Assembly (NCBI RefSeq): GCF_003063505.1
Contig: NZ_NERW01000003.1
Coordinates: 682,001-746,000, forward strand
DNA length: 64,000 nt
From: Limnohabitans sp. T6-20
GTDB lineage: Bacteria; Pseudomonadota; Gammaproteobacteria; Burkholderiales; Burkholderiaceae_C
Reading direction: 5' to 3'
Shown in pieces: positions 1 to 10,239 of this stretch. Under the pieces are notes generated by a model, which was given only the letters and a program-made list of their open reading frames with translations, was not told the origin of the DNA and did not search any database. Positions within the stretch are counted from its first letter, which is position 1. Each line of letters starts with the position of its first letter. The position numbers and the translations under genes were made by a program.

Positions 1-1
1 G

Positions 2-289
2 CGCAGCAACGCCCTGCCCGACATCCCCAGCATGAGCGAGACCCTGAAAGACTTTTCGATCGACACCTGGTGGGGTCTGGTGGCCCCTGCGGCCACACCA
101 CGCGATGTGGTGGACCGCCTGAACAAGGCTTTTGTCGCCGCGCTGCAAACCCCCGAAACCAAAACACGCTTTGCCCAACTGATGGCCGAACCCGTGGGCA
201 ACACGCCTGAGCAGTTTGGGGCCTTCATGAAAAAGGAACTGACACGCTACGAAAGCGTGGTCAAGGCCAGCGGCGCTCGGGTGGACTGA
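2..289 (+). CDS. Bug-family TTT substrate-binding protein, C-terminal fragment
   Basis: The frame is open from the window edge, so this is the C-terminal ~95 residues of a gene starting upstream; the ATG at 32 is internal. The end of the protein has the Bug (tripartite tricarboxylate transporter receptor) pattern: a DTWWGLVAPAATP stretch, then a helix with VVDRLNKAFVAAL and a final EQFGAFMKKEL helix. Bug receptors are periplasmic and bind carboxylates or similar small solutes for TctAB-type permeases. It converges on the livF operon, with a shared bidirectional terminator between them. The ligand cannot be told from the fragment. Confidence 0.88.
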   Translation, partial: RSNALPDIPSMSETLKDFSIDTWWGLVAPAATPRDVVDRLNKAFVAALQTPETKTRFAQLMAEPVGNTPEQFGAFMKKELTRYESVVKASGARVD

Positions 290-311
290 AGCCAAACCGC
301 TTCGCGTTGAA

Positions 312-350
312 GCAAAAAAACAGCCCGGCAGTGCCGGGCTGTTTTTTTTG
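312..350. terminator. Bidirectional intrinsic terminator
   Basis: A perfect inverted repeat (CAGCCCGGCA at 321-330 and TGCCGGGCTG at 332-341) is flanked by an A run on the left and a run of eight T on the right. It sits between the convergent Bug gene (plus) and livF (minus) and can end transcripts from both sides. Confidence 0.9.
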
Positions 351-379
351 GGGGTGCTGCAAGCGCAACACGTGAAGGA

Positions 380-1096
380 TCACTCGCCCAAATAGGCTGC
401 ACGCACCTTGGGGTCCTCGAGCATGTCTTTGCCCACACCGGTCATGGTGATGAGGCCGGAGTCCATCACATAACCGCGGTCGGCAATGGCCAGCGCACGG
501 CTGGCGTTTTGCTCCACCAGCAACACGGTGACGCCTTGGGCGTATACATCGCGCACCACTTCGAAGATCTTGTCGACCATGATGGGCGACAAACCCATGG
601 AGGGCTCGTCAAGCAACAAGACCTTGGGGCGGCTCATCAGGGCGCGGCCCATGGCCAGCATCTGCTGCTCACCACCGGACATGGTGCCTGCCAGCTGGTC
701 CTTGCGCTCACGCAGGCGAGGGAAGATGGTGAACATCTTCTCGATGTCATCGGCAATGCCTGCGGCGTCCGAACGGATGTACGCGCCCATTTGCAGGTTT
801 TCGGTGATGGTCATGCGGGTGAACACACCGCGACCTTCCGGCACCATGGCCAGCCCTTGCTTGACAAGGTCCCAAGGGCCTTGGCCCTGAATGCTTTGGC
901 CCATGTACTCGATGTCGCCAGCTTGCAAAGGCAAGGTGCCGGTGATGGCTTTCATGGTGGTGGTTTTGCCCGCACCGTTGGAGCCGATCAGCGAGACCAG
1001 TTCGCCTTCGCGCACTTCCAGGCTGACGCCCTTGACCGCCTGAATGCCGCCGTAGCCGACTTGCAGGTCTTTGACTTTCAAAAGGATGTCGGCCAT
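380..1096 (-). CDS. livF: Branched-chain amino acid/amide ABC transporter ATP-binding protein LivF
   Basis: Cytoplasmic ATPase of a Liv-type importer, 238 aa. Walker A GSNGAGKT is at about 38-45, the signature SGGEQ at 140-144 and Walker B LLLDEP at 160-165. The short LivF-type form (about 235 aa) and the PSMGLSP motif after Walker B separate it from LivG. The chosen ATG at 1096 follows a GGGAGGA ribosome site and lies one base after the livG stop; a longer in-frame start at 1129 would overlap livG. Last gene of livHMGF. No livK receptor gene lies next to it, so the solute is unknown (leucine-type amino acids, amides or urea are typical). Confidence 0.95.
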   Translation of the reverse strand: MADILLKVKDLQVGYGGIQAVKGVSLEVREGELVSLIGSNGAGKTTTMKAITGTLPLQAGDIEYMGQSIQGQGPWDLVKQGLAMVPEGRGVFTRMTITENLQMGAYIRSDAAGIADDIEKMFTIFPRLRERKDQLAGTMSGGEQQMLAMGRALMSRPKVLLLDEPSMGLSPIMVDKIFEVVRDVYAQGVTVLLVEQNASRALAIADRGYVMDSGLITMTGVGKDMLEDPKVRAAYLGE

Positions 1097-1097
1097 C

Positions 1098-1883
1098 TCA
1101 GTGTCCTCCCGTGCCCAGATAGGCTTCAATCACTTTTTCATTCTTCTGCACATCGGCAGGCGTGCCTTCGGCAATCTGCTTGCCGTAGTCGAGCACGGTG
1201 ACACGGTCACACAAGCCCATGACCAGCTTCACATCGTGTTCGATCAACAAGATGGTGCGGTTGTCCTTGCGGATCTGGTCGATCAGTTCGCGCAGCTGCA
1301 CCTTTTCGGTCGCGTTCATGCCAGCGGCAGGCTCGTCCAGTGCAATCAGTTGGGGGTCGGTGGCCAATGCACGGGCAATCTCGAGGCGACGCTGGTCGCC
1401 ATAAGACAAGGTACGCGCCTTGTAGTCGGCGTATTTGCCAATGCCCACATAGTCAAGCAACTCTTGTGCACGCAGGGCAATCGCGGCCTCTTCGGCCTTG
1501 AAGCCAGGCGTGCGGAAAATCGCGCCCAGCAAGCCCGAGTGGGTACGCACATGGCGGCCCACCATCACGTTTTCGAGGGCCGTCATTTCGGCAAACAAAC
1601 GGATGTTCTGGAAAGTGCGGGCAATGCCCGCCTTGGCCACTTCGTGCACGGCTGTAGGCTGGTAAGGCTTGCCTGCCAGCTCAAAGGTGCCGCTGTCGGG
1701 CGTGTACAGGCCGGTGATCACGTTGAAGAACGTGGTCTTGCCTGCGCCGTTGGGACCGATCAGGCCATAGACCTGTCCACGTTGAATGGTCATACCCACA
1801 TCGGTGAGGGCTTGCAGACCGCCAAATCGCTTGGAGATACCCGAGACGTTCAGAACGGTGTCTTTGTTGGCTGTTGGATTCAT
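1098..1883 (-). CDS. livG: Branched-chain amino acid/amide ABC transporter ATP-binding protein LivG
   Basis: Second ATPase of the importer, 261 aa. Walker A GPNGAGKT is at about 43-50, the signature-like LSYGDQRR and Walker B LIALDEP follow, and the C-terminus has the LivG-type IEAYLG ending. The start is placed at 1883 because AAGGAG lies six bases before this ATG; the upstream in-frame ATG at 1898 contains that ribosome site inside its own codons. The gene begins just after the livM stop (1895), so translation is probably coupled. LivG and LivF form the heterodimeric motor under LivH and LivM. Confidence 0.95.
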   Translation of the reverse strand: MNPTANKDTVLNVSGISKRFGGLQALTDVGMTIQRGQVYGLIGPNGAGKTTFFNVITGLYTPDSGTFELAGKPYQPTAVHEVAKAGIARTFQNIRLFAEMTALENVMVGRHVRTHSGLLGAIFRTPGFKAEEAAIALRAQELLDYVGIGKYADYKARTLSYGDQRRLEIARALATDPQLIALDEPAAGMNATEKVQLRELIDQIRKDNRTILLIEHDVKLVMGLCDRVTVLDYGKQIAEGTPADVQKNEKVIEAYLGTGGH

Positions 1884-1894
1884 GTTCTGCTCCT

Positions 1895-2971
1895 TCATTT
1901 CGTCTTGAGCGATTTGCCGTGCTCAGGCGAAGGCCACAGCCCGCGAGGACGCATCAACATGATCACAATCATGGCCAAAGCCACCAACAACTGGCGCATG
2001 ATGGAGGCATCCAAACGGCCTCCGGTGATTTCTTGCAGTGGCCCGGCCACATAACGCAACACCTCAGGCAAGGCGGACAACAAAATGGCGCCCAAAATCA
2101 CGCCAGGCAAATAGCCCAAGCCCCCCAAAACCACCATGGCAATGATCATCACCGACTCCATCAAGCTGAAGGACTCGGGCGAGATGAAGCCCTGGAAACC
2201 GGCAAACATCGCACCCGACACGCCACCAAAAGTAGCGCCCATGCCAAAAGCCAGCAGCTTCAGGTTGCGGGTGTTCAGGCCCATGGCTTTGGCAGCGATT
2301 TCGTCTTCACGGATCGCCATCCAGGCGCGACCGATGCGGGAAATCTCCAGGCGGTGGGAAATCAAAATCGTCACCAGCACCAAACTCAGGAACAGGTAGT
2401 AATAAAGCGAGACCGAGGCGATTTCGAAGTCGCCGATCATCAGCTTCTTGCCCAGGTTCAGGCCAAAGATCGAAATCGGATCGATTTGGTCCAGACCTTT
2501 GGGGCCGTTGGTGATGTTGACGGGGTGGTCCAGGTTGTTCATGAACACACGGATGATTTCGCCAAAACCCAAGGTCACGATGGCCAGGTAGTCACCACGC
2601 AGCTTGAGCGTGGGCGCACCCAGCAACATGCCAAACAAACCTGCAAGACCCGCGCCCACAGGCACGATGAGCCAGATTGGCATGTGCATGCCCGCAGGGA
2701 ATGCGGCAGCGATCCACTCAAAGGTGTTGGTCAGGTGCGGCGACGACAGCAGGCCGTACATATAGGCCCCCACCGCAAAAAAGGCCACATAGCCGAGGTC
2801 GAGCAAACCGGCGTAGCCCACCACGATGTTCAGGCCAATGGCCAACAAGATGTAAAGCAAGGCCATGTCAGCAATACGCACCCAGGCGTTGCCAAAAATT
2901 TGCAAAATCAAAGGCAAGGCAATCAGGGCCACACCGATCAGCAGAAATTGAAGTGTTTTGTTGTTTTTCAT
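1895..2971 (-). CDS. livM: Branched-chain amino acid/amide ABC transporter permease LivM
   Basis: Inner-membrane permease of about 358 aa with many hydrophobic segments. It has the LivM-typical GLNIVVGYAGLLDLGYVAFFAVGAY region near residues 45-70 and the EEM-like coupling loop (AWMAIREDEIAAKAMG) that docks the ATPases. The start at 2971 is preferred over 2986 because GGAGG sits seven to nine bases before it. It starts 11 bases after the livH stop. It should pair with LivH as a heterodimer. Confidence 0.94.
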   Translation of the reverse strand: MKNNKTLQFLLIGVALIALPLILQIFGNAWVRIADMALLYILLAIGLNIVVGYAGLLDLGYVAFFAVGAYMYGLLSSPHLTNTFEWIAAAFPAGMHMPIWLIVPVGAGLAGLFGMLLGAPTLKLRGDYLAIVTLGFGEIIRVFMNNLDHPVNITNGPKGLDQIDPISIFGLNLGKKLMIGDFEIASVSLYYYLFLSLVLVTILISHRLEISRIGRAWMAIREDEIAAKAMGLNTRNLKLLAFGMGATFGGVSGAMFAGFQGFISPESFSLMESVMIIAMVVLGGLGYLPGVILGAILLSALPEVLRYVAGPLQEITGGRLDASIMRQLLVALAMIVIMLMRPRGLWPSPEHGKSLKTK

Positions 2972-2982
2972 GTTCGCCTCCA

Positions 2983-3912
2983 TCAAGCGCGGTCGGCCAC
3001 GCGCTCACCCATCAGGCCCGAGGGGCGCAGGGTCAACACAATGATCAACACAATGAACGCAAAAATGTCGGTGTAGTGGCTGCCCAGCACACCGCCCGTG
3101 ATGTGGCCAATGTAGCCCGAGGCAATGGCTTCGATCAGGCCCAGCAAGATGCCGCCAATGACCGCACCGGACAGATTGCCAATGCCGCCAAACACCGCTG
3201 CGGTGAAGGCCTTCAGACCCGGCAAAAAGCCCATGGCGTGCTGTGCTGTACCGTAGTTGGACGCGTACATCACGCCAGCAATGGCCGCCAAAATGGCACC
3301 GATCACGAAGGTGGCCGAAATCACCATGTCGGGCTTCACGCCCATCAAACCCGCCACGCGCGGGTTCTCGGCCGTGGCACGCATGGCGCGGCCCAGGCGG
3401 GTGTAATTGACCAGCCACATCAGCACGGCCAATGAGACAGCGGTAACGCCCAAAATCATGATCTGCGTCGGCGTGATCACCACGCCACCCATGTTGATGG
3501 GGGTGCTCGACAGCAAAGTGGGATACGCCTTGTAGTTCGGCTTCCAGATGATCATGGCCAGGGTCTGTAGCAAGATGCTCATGCCGATGGCGGTGATCAG
3601 GGGAGCCAATTTGGGGCTGTTGCGCAAGGGTCGATAGGCGATCTTTTCGATCGAGAAGTTCAAGACCACGGCCACCACACACGCAATCAAGGTGGCCAGG
3701 ATCAGGATGACCCATCCTGGTGCACCGGGCATGGCGTCACGCATCATGCCAATGGCAGTCCAGCTCGTCAGAGCTCCCACCATCAGCACTTCACCGTGTG
3801 CAAAGTTGATCAAGTTGATGATGCCGTACACCATGGTGTAGCCCAAGGCCACCAAAGCGTACATGCTGCCCATGACCAGGCCGTTGATGACCTGCTGGAA
3901 GAAGACGTCCAT
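2983..3912 (-). CDS. livH: Branched-chain amino acid/amide ABC transporter permease LivH
   Basis: Inner-membrane permease, 309 aa, first gene of the operon. Multiple membrane spans, the conserved N-terminal ALVALGYTMVYGIINLINFAHGE block (about residues 20-42) and the coupling loop RAMRATAENPRVAGLMGV identify LivH. The last residues (LRPSGLMGERV) are typical of the family. A roughly 185-base gap containing the rarA terminator precedes it and should hold the operon promoter; I could not assign clear -35/-10 boxes. Confidence 0.95.
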   Translation of the reverse strand: MDVFFQQVINGLVMGSMYALVALGYTMVYGIINLINFAHGEVLMVGALTSWTAIGMMRDAMPGAPGWVILILATLIACVVAVVLNFSIEKIAYRPLRNSPKLAPLITAIGMSILLQTLAMIIWKPNYKAYPTLLSSTPINMGGVVITPTQIMILGVTAVSLAVLMWLVNYTRLGRAMRATAENPRVAGLMGVKPDMVISATFVIGAILAAIAGVMYASNYGTAQHAMGFLPGLKAFTAAVFGGIGNLSGAVIGGILLGLIEAIASGYIGHITGGVLGSHYTDIFAFIVLIIVLTLRPSGLMGERVADRA

Positions 3913-4007
3913 ATATTTCTCCGTGTGTTGACCTGTTGTTAACGGGTCGCGCGTCGGTTGTTGTTATCAAATCAAGAGTCACTTTTTGGGTGAACCCTGA
4001 CAACTAG

Positions 4008-4045
4008 CAAAAACCCCGCCAGATCAGCTCTTCACTGGGCGGGGT
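4008..4045 (-). terminator. Intrinsic terminator after rarA
   Basis: Read on the minus strand, a GCCCCGCC-type arm pairs with GGCGGGGT (4012-4020 with 4037-4045 on the plus strand) and is followed by TTTTTGC. It lies about 55 bases past the rarA stop and separates ftsK-lolA-rarA from the livH operon. Confidence 0.8.
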
Positions 4046-4098
4046 GGCGGGATTGTAGTGAAAGAAAGTATCGCGTCAGTATTCAATTTGCTCGGGAC

Positions 4099-5394
4099 TT
4101 ACCCTGTGGCTGAATTTCTCTTTCGCAGTTCTTCCAGTTTGTCAGCAATTTTGATCTCCAAGCCCCTGCGCACTGGCCTGTAAAAACCAGGCTCGGCCAT
4201 GCCATCGGGCAAATAGCGCTCCCCCGCAGCGAAGCCGCCCTCTTCGTCATGGGCATAGCGGTAGCCCTTGCCGTAGTCCAGGTCTTTCATCAACTTGGTT
4301 GGCGCATTGCGCAAATGCATGGGCACTGGGCGGGTGCCGTCTTTTTTGACAAAGGCTTTGGCTTCGTTGAAGGCTTTGTAGGCCGCATTGGATTTGGGCG
4401 CCATGGCCAAATAAATCACGCACTGCGCCAAGGTCAACTCGCCTTCGGGGCTGCCCAGTCGCTCGTACACATCGGCAGCGTCCAGCGCCATGCGCAGCGC
4501 TCGCGGATCGGCCAGCCCAATGTCTTCACTGGCCATCCGGATCAAACGGCGGGCCATGTAGCGAGGGTCTGCACCGCCGTCGAGCATGCGGACGAACCAA
4601 TACAGTGCGGCATCGGGGTCGGAACCCCGCACCGATTTGTGCAAAGCGCTGATGGTGTCGTAGAACTGCTCGCCGCCTTTGTCGTACCGGCGCATGCGCT
4701 CGCCCAACACACGCATCAACCAAGCGTCTGTCACGGGGTCGATGGCCTCTTGTTTGGCGGCCATGGCCAAGGTTTCCAGCGTGTTGAGCAAACGCCGGGC
4801 ATCGCCGTCGGCGTAGGCCAGCAGACGGGCCAGGGCCTCGGGCTCGATGGCGGGAATGGCCTTGATGGCTTGGGCCCGCACGACGATGTGTTGCAGGTCG
4901 TCCTCGGACAAGGGTTGCAGCACGTACACAGCCGCCCGTGAGAGCAAGGCCGAGTTCACCTCGAAAGACGGGTTTTCGGTGGTCGCGCCGATGAAGGTGA
5001 ACAAACCGCTTTCCACATGCGGCAAGAACGCGTCTTGCTGGCTTTTGTTGAAGCGGTGCACCTCGTCCACAAACATGATGGTGCGTTGCGGGTGCAGACC
5101 GGTGCGGGCGGCCTCTGCTTTTTCAACCGCTTCGCGGATGTCCTTGACGCCCCCCAGCACCGCACTGATGCTGAGAAACTGCGCGTCAAACGCATCGGCC
5201 ATCAAACGGGCGATGGTGGTTTTGCCCACACCGGGTGGCCCCCACAAAATGCAGCTGTGCGGCTGGCCCGACTCGAATGCCAGACGCAGCGCCATGCCCT
5301 CGCCCAGCAAATGTTGCTGACCAATCACCTCGCCCAAATGGCGTGGGCGCAAACGCTCCGCCAAAGGGGCATGGGGTGACAGGGGCTGGGTCAT
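4099..5394 (-). CDS. rarA: Replication-associated recombination protein RarA (MgsA), AAA+ ATPase
   Basis: Clamp-loader-like AAA+ ATPase of 431 aa that acts at stalled replication forks and interacts with SSB. Walker A GPPGVGKTT is at about 52-60 and Walker B IMFVDEVHRFNKSQQD at about 106-121. The RPRHLGEVIGQ N-terminus and the C-terminal tetramerisation region (YMARRLIRMASEDIGLADPRAL) are family hallmarks. The start codon overlaps the lolA stop by four bases (ATGA). The order ftsK-lolA-rarA is the same as in E. coli. Confidence 0.97.
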   Translation of the reverse strand: MTQPLSPHAPLAERLRPRHLGEVIGQQHLLGEGMALRLAFESGQPHSCILWGPPGVGKTTIARLMADAFDAQFLSISAVLGGVKDIREAVEKAEAARTGLHPQRTIMFVDEVHRFNKSQQDAFLPHVESGLFTFIGATTENPSFEVNSALLSRAAVYVLQPLSEDDLQHIVVRAQAIKAIPAIEPEALARLLAYADGDARRLLNTLETLAMAAKQEAIDPVTDAWLMRVLGERMRRYDKGGEQFYDTISALHKSVRGSDPDAALYWFVRMLDGGADPRYMARRLIRMASEDIGLADPRALRMALDAADVYERLGSPEGELTLAQCVIYLAMAPKSNAAYKAFNEAKAFVKKDGTRPVPMHLRNAPTKLMKDLDYGKGYRYAHDEEGGFAAGERYLPDGMAEPGFYRPVRRGLEIKIADKLEELRKRNSATG

Positions 5395-6068
5395 GGGCGG
5401 ATCACATCCACCCCGGGTGGCGCACGAAAAACAAAAGCCTGAGCGGTCAAAGTGGGATTGAGCTCAAAAGCGGTGAAGGTCAGCACCGAGCGTTGACCCA
5501 GAGTGTCCTGCACATCCATGACCGCCAGTTCGGGGCCTTTGTCGGCCACGTGCAAACCGATCATCACGGTGCGGATCTGGCCTTCAGCGGCTTTGGGGGT
5601 TGCGCTGACCCATTGCAAGCCATCACGGTCGGGCTCGGCTTTGAACACGAAATCCGCTTTCAAGGCTTCCAGGTCAGAAGCGGCGGTGAGCAAAGCGGCA
5701 GGGGTGGAGCCCAACACCTGCGCCTGCTTGCGGGCCGTGACCTGATTCAGGTCCACATCGTGCAGCCACAGCGTCTGGCCATCGGCAACCAGGGTCTGCA
5801 CAAAGGGTTTGCGGTAGTCGAACCGGAATTTGCCTGGCCTTTGAAACTCAAAACTGCCACTTGAAGTCTTGACGCGTGGCGGCTGACCGGCTTTGGACGG
5901 CGATGTGACTGACTGACTGAATTGGGCCCGTCCACTGCGGGCTTGTTTCATGAATTGCGTCAGAGAGTCCAGGCCATCGGCCGACACGGTCATCGCCCAG
6001 CACAGCCCTGAGGCCAAAAGCCCCAGCACCACTCGTCTGCGGGTACGGTCCAAACGGTTCATGTTCAT
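5391..6068 (-). CDS. lolA: Outer-membrane lipoprotein carrier protein LolA
   Basis: Periplasmic chaperone that carries lipoproteins from LolCDE to LolB. About 225 aa with an N-terminal signal (twin-Arg-like RRRVVLGLLASGLCWAMTVSADG) and the LolA core containing SGSFEFQRPGKFRFDYRKPF and LWLHDVDLNQVTARK. The ATG at 6068 overlaps the ftsK stop by one base (TAATG); an in-frame ATG at 6062 is the alternative. Its partners LolC and LolD are encoded at 37.3-39.3 kb. Confidence 0.94.
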   Translation of the reverse strand: MNMNRLDRTRRRVVLGLLASGLCWAMTVSADGLDSLTQFMKQARSGRAQFSQSVTSPSKAGQPPRVKTSSGSFEFQRPGKFRFDYRKPFVQTLVADGQTLWLHDVDLNQVTARKQAQVLGSTPAALLTAASDLEALKADFVFKAEPDRDGLQWVSATPKAAEGQIRTVMIGLHVADKGPELAVMDVQDTLGQRSVLTFTAFELNPTLTAQAFVFRAPPGVDVIRP

Positions 6069-8467
6069 TACTCTGCCCGAGCAGGCACCAAAATTTCGCG
6101 CTGGCCACTGCCGCTCATGCTGCTGACCAGACCGGCTTTTTCCATGTCCTCAACCAAACGGGCCGCGCGGTTGTAGCCAATCTTGAGATGGCGCTGAACC
6201 AGTGAAATACTGGCTTTGCGGTTTTTCAAAACCACCTCGACGGCTTGGTCGTACATGGGGTCTTTTTCGGCGCTATCGCCCTCACCCAACATGCCACCGT
6301 CGTCATCGACCGTGCCGCCTTCGAGCACACCCTCGATGTAGTCGGGCTCGCCCTGACTCTTAAGGTAGCTCACCACGCGGTGCACTTCTTCGTCACTGAC
6401 AAAAGCACCGTGCACCCGAATCGGAAAACCCGTTCCTGAAGGCATGTAGAGCATGTCGCCCATGCCCAGAAGGGCTTCCGCGCCCATCTGGTCCAAGATG
6501 GTTCGGCTGTCGATCTTGCTGGACACCTGGAAGGCGATGCGGGTCGGGATATTGGCCTTGATCAGGCCGGTGATCACGTCCACGCTGGGGCGCTGCGTGG
6601 CCAAGATCAAATGGATACCAGCGGCACGGGCCTTTTGGGCCAGCCGTGCAATCAGCTCTTCGATCTTCTTGCCCACCACCATCATCAGGTCGGCCAGCTC
6701 GTCAATCACCACCACAATGTGCGGCAGGCGTTTGAGCGGTTCTGGATCGTCAGGCGTCAGGCTGAAAGGGTTGTAGATGAACTCTTCACGGGCGGTGGCT
6801 TCGTCTATTTTTTGGTTGTACCCGGCCAGATTGCGCACGCCCATTTTGCTCATCAGCTTGTAGCGCTTTTCCATCTCGGCCACGCACCAGTTCAGACCAT
6901 GCGCCGCCTGCCGCATGTCGGTCACCACCGGTGCCAGCAGGTGCGGAATGCCTTCATAAACCGACATCTCCAGCATCTTGGGGTCGATCATCAAGAGACG
7001 CACATCGCGGGCTTCGGCCTTGTACAGCAAGGACAAAATCATGGCGTTGATACCCACCGACTTGCCCGAGCCGGTGGTACCGGCCACCAGCACGTGCGGC
7101 ATCTTGGCCAGATCGGCCACCACCGGGTTGCCAATGATGTCTTTGCCCAAGCCCATGGTTAGCATGGACTTGGCTTCGTTGTAGACCTGCGAGCCCAAAA
7201 TCTCGCTCAGTTTGATGGACTGCCGCTTGGCGTTGGGCAACTCCAAGGCCATGAAATTTTTACCCGGGATGGTTTCGATCACCCGGATGGACACCAAGCT
7301 GAGCGAGCGCGCCAGGTCTTTGGCCAGGTTCACTACCTGCGAACCCTTCACACCCGTGGCGGGTTCGATCTCGTAACGCGTGATCACCGGGCCCGGAGCG
7401 GCAGCGACCACACGCACTTCGACACCAAAGTCCTTGAGCTTTTTCTCAATCAGGCGGCTGGTCATCTCCAGCGTTTCGTGCGACACCGTTTCCTGGCGCA
7501 GCGTGATGGCATCGAGCAAGTCCACCTGGGGCAGCTTGCTGTCGGGCAGTTCGTTGAACAGTGGTTTTTGCTTTTCCTTGACCACCCGATCGCTGCGCGG
7601 CACATCGACAACGGCAGGCTCGATGACCATGGGTGCCGGAGGCGGCGCGGGAACAGGCACAGGTGCCAAATCCAATTGCCCTTCGGGGGCCTTCAACTGG
7701 TCCATGTCCCACTGTGGCTCGATGGCCTGCATGGGCGCCGATTGCTCGCGTTCACGCAAAGCCTGCTGGCCCAAGGCCATGTCTTCCTGAATTTCACGTT
7801 TCACATGGCGCGACTGGATCAAGGCGTCAATGCGCGCACCAACTTGCTCTGCCAACTGACCCCATGAAAAGCGAAACACCATCGCGACACCGGCCACGAC
7901 CAGCGCAATGCCCATCAATGCAGCACCGGTAAAGCCCAACCAACGGACGCTGGTAGCCCCCACCAAATAGCCCACCACACCGCCACTGTGCCCTGGCAGA
8001 TGGGTCTCCAGCCTATAAAGACGCGCCCATTCGATGCTGGCACTGGCAGAAACCAGAACCAGCAAACCGACCCAAAAAATCCAGCGGCTGCGTCGCCAAT
8101 AAGCGGGCAATGTCGGCATGTCTTCGCCTGACGGGCCGCGCATCCAGCGGGCCAAGCCAACCAACCAGGCACGGCCAGCCGCCGCCAGGCACCACCAAGC
8201 GGAATAACCCAAGCCGAAATACGCCAAATCGGCCAACCAGGCGCCTGCTCGCCCCACCCAGTTGCGAACGGCCGGGCTACTGCCCGAGGTAGACCAAGCG
8301 GGATCGGAGGGCTGGTAACTCAAAAAAGCCAGCAGACACAGCAAAAGCAAAGCTCCGCCCAGCAAAAGGACGATTTCTTGCGCAAATCGCGACCAAACAG
8401 TCTGAGGCGCTTCAACCTCCGTGCCGCGGGCCGTGGGGTTGGTCAATGTGTGCAGTGAATAGGTCAT
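6068..8467 (-). CDS. ftsK: DNA translocase FtsK
   Basis: Septal DNA pump of 799 aa that couples chromosome segregation with division. Four membrane spans lie in the first 200 residues (about 31-50, 78-100, 129-146, 178-198). A short Pro-rich linker (about 265-290) follows, much shorter than in E. coli FtsK. The RecA-like motor has Walker A GTTGSGKS at 463-470 and Walker [14 protein letters not shown] near 595. The C-terminal gamma winged helix ([21 protein letters not shown], last 60 residues) reads KOPS. First gene of ftsK-lolA-rarA, divergent from trxB. Confidence 0.97.
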   Translation of the reverse strand: MTYSLHTLTNPTARGTEVEAPQTVWSRFAQEIVLLLGGALLLLCLLAFLSYQPSDPAWSTSGSSPAVRNWVGRAGAWLADLAYFGLGYSAWWCLAAAGRAWLVGLARWMRGPSGEDMPTLPAYWRRSRWIFWVGLLVLVSASASIEWARLYRLETHLPGHSGGVVGYLVGATSVRWLGFTGAALMGIALVVAGVAMVFRFSWGQLAEQVGARIDALIQSRHVKREIQEDMALGQQALREREQSAPMQAIEPQWDMDQLKAPEGQLDLAPVPVPAPPPAPMVIEPAVVDVPRSDRVVKEKQKPLFNELPDSKLPQVDLLDAITLRQETVSHETLEMTSRLIEKKLKDFGVEVRVVAAAPGPVITRYEIEPATGVKGSQVVNLAKDLARSLSLVSIRVIETIPGKNFMALELPNAKRQSIKLSEILGSQVYNEAKSMLTMGLGKDIIGNPVVADLAKMPHVLVAGTTGSGKSVGINAMILSLLYKAEARDVRLLMIDPKMLEMSVYEGIPHLLAPVVTDMRQAAHGLNWCVAEMEKRYKLMSKMGVRNLAGYNQKIDEATAREEFIYNPFSLTPDDPEPLKRLPHIVVVIDELADLMMVVGKKIEELIARLAQKARAAGIHLILATQRPSVDVITGLIKANIPTRIAFQVSSKIDSRTILDQMGAEALLGMGDMLYMPSGTGFPIRVHGAFVSDEEVHRVVSYLKSQGEPDYIEGVLEGGTVDDDGGMLGEGDSAEKDPMYDQAVEVVLKNRKASISLVQRHLKIGYNRAARLVEDMEKAGLVSSMSGSGQREILVPARAE

Positions 8468-8474
8468 AAATTAA

Positions 8475-9590
<1,116 letters not shown>

Positions 9591-9664
9591 GCGGGGTTCG
9601 CCAACTGCCAGGGTGAGCTGTTGCGCACCAGTTTAAAACCACTTGCTTGGGCATCATCCCGGAC

Positions 9665-9730
9665 TTGGGGGTGTCTGCCGGGGTTCAGAGGCGCTTCGCT
9701 TTGCCACATCACCCCGACAGACACCCCCAA
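9665..9730. repeat. Long near-perfect inverted repeat (hairpin) after trxB
   Basis: Left arm 9665-9684 (TTGGGGGTGTCTG then CCGGGGT) pairs with right arm 9711-9730 (ACCCCGA then CAGACACCCCCAA), 19 of 20 positions matching, around a 26-base loop. There is no T run on either side, so it is not an ordinary intrinsic terminator. It could be a processed mRNA 3' end, a protein-binding site or a small mobile palindrome. Confidence 0.75.
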
Positions 9731-9808
9731 TGTCCAATGAGCCGTCTCGGTTGAACCACCAGAGATGCAATCCGACTCAACGCCCGGTCATGACCACCGA
9801 TTTCTGGT

Positions 9809-9814
9809 TATAAT
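9809..9814 (+). promoter_or_regulatory. -10 box of the rpmB-rpmG promoter
   Basis: Perfect TATAAT, 166 bases before rpmB. The -35 is weak (GTCATG/GGTCAT region around 9786-9792). This implies a long transcribed leader. Confidence 0.6.
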
Positions 9815-9819
9815 TCAAG

Positions 9820-9979
9820 GCTTTGCTGGATCTGCCCGGACTCTTTGACCGGGATCACAGAGACAGCGATCTGGGATACCGCCACCCATCTTGGCGAGGT
9901 GAGGCTGGAGCGCCAGGCCCCATGCAGACTGCATGAGACCCATCGGCACCGGCTGTTTTAAAAGTATCGGAGTGTCCAC
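9820..9979 (+). promoter_or_regulatory. Putative structured mRNA leader of rpmB-rpmG
   Basis: About 160 untranslated bases between the predicted start point and rpmB. Visible elements are CCCGG/CCGGG arms around 9836-9854, and a perfect CATGCAG-A-CTGCATG palindrome at 9921-9935. Ribosomal protein operons are often autoregulated through such leaders; this role is inferred only. Confidence 0.4.
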
Positions 9980-10213
9980 ATGGCACGCGTTTGCGACGTA
10001 ACGGGCAAAGGCCCAATGACGGGAAACAACGTTTCCCACGCCAACAACAAAACCAAGCGCCGGTTCCTGCCGAACCTGCAATACCGTCGTTTCTGGGTTG
10101 AAACAGAAAACCGTTGGGTGCGTCTGCGCGTTTCCAGCGCCGCTCTGCGCCTGATCGACAAAAATGGCATTGATGCCGTTCTCGCTGACCTGCGCGAACG
10201 CGGTCAAGCCTAA
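9980..10213 (+). CDS. rpmB: 50S ribosomal protein L28
   Basis: 77 aa, full length. The start [29 protein letters not shown] and the [17 protein letters not shown] core are diagnostic of bacterial L28, a component of the large subunit. Only one cysteine is present, so it is the zinc-free form. GGAGTG lies before the ATG. Cotranscribed with rpmG 26 bases downstream, the usual pairing. Confidence 0.98.
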   Translation: MARVCDVTGKGPMTGNNVSHANNKTKRRFLPNLQYRRFWVETENRWVRLRVSSAALRLIDKNGIDAVLADLRERGQA

Positions 10214-10239
10214 ACCCAGAATATTAGGAGTCATACACC

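Larger units (their letters stand above)
9591..9979. other. 389-base trxB-rpmB intergenic region
   Basis: No gene seen. It holds a 66-base imperfect hairpin (9665-9730), the rpmB promoter with TATAAT at 9809-9814, and a leader of about 160 bases before rpmB with several short inverted repeats. These are listed separately. Confidence 0.8.

Noticed and set aside
1071-3076. Two long plus-strand frames opposite livG and livM
   Set aside because: Antisense to highly conserved ABC transporter genes; no motifs.
9665-9730. Integron attC site or intrinsic terminator for the hairpin after trxB
   Set aside because: No RYYYAAC/GTTRRRY core sites and no T run; kept as an unexplained palindrome.
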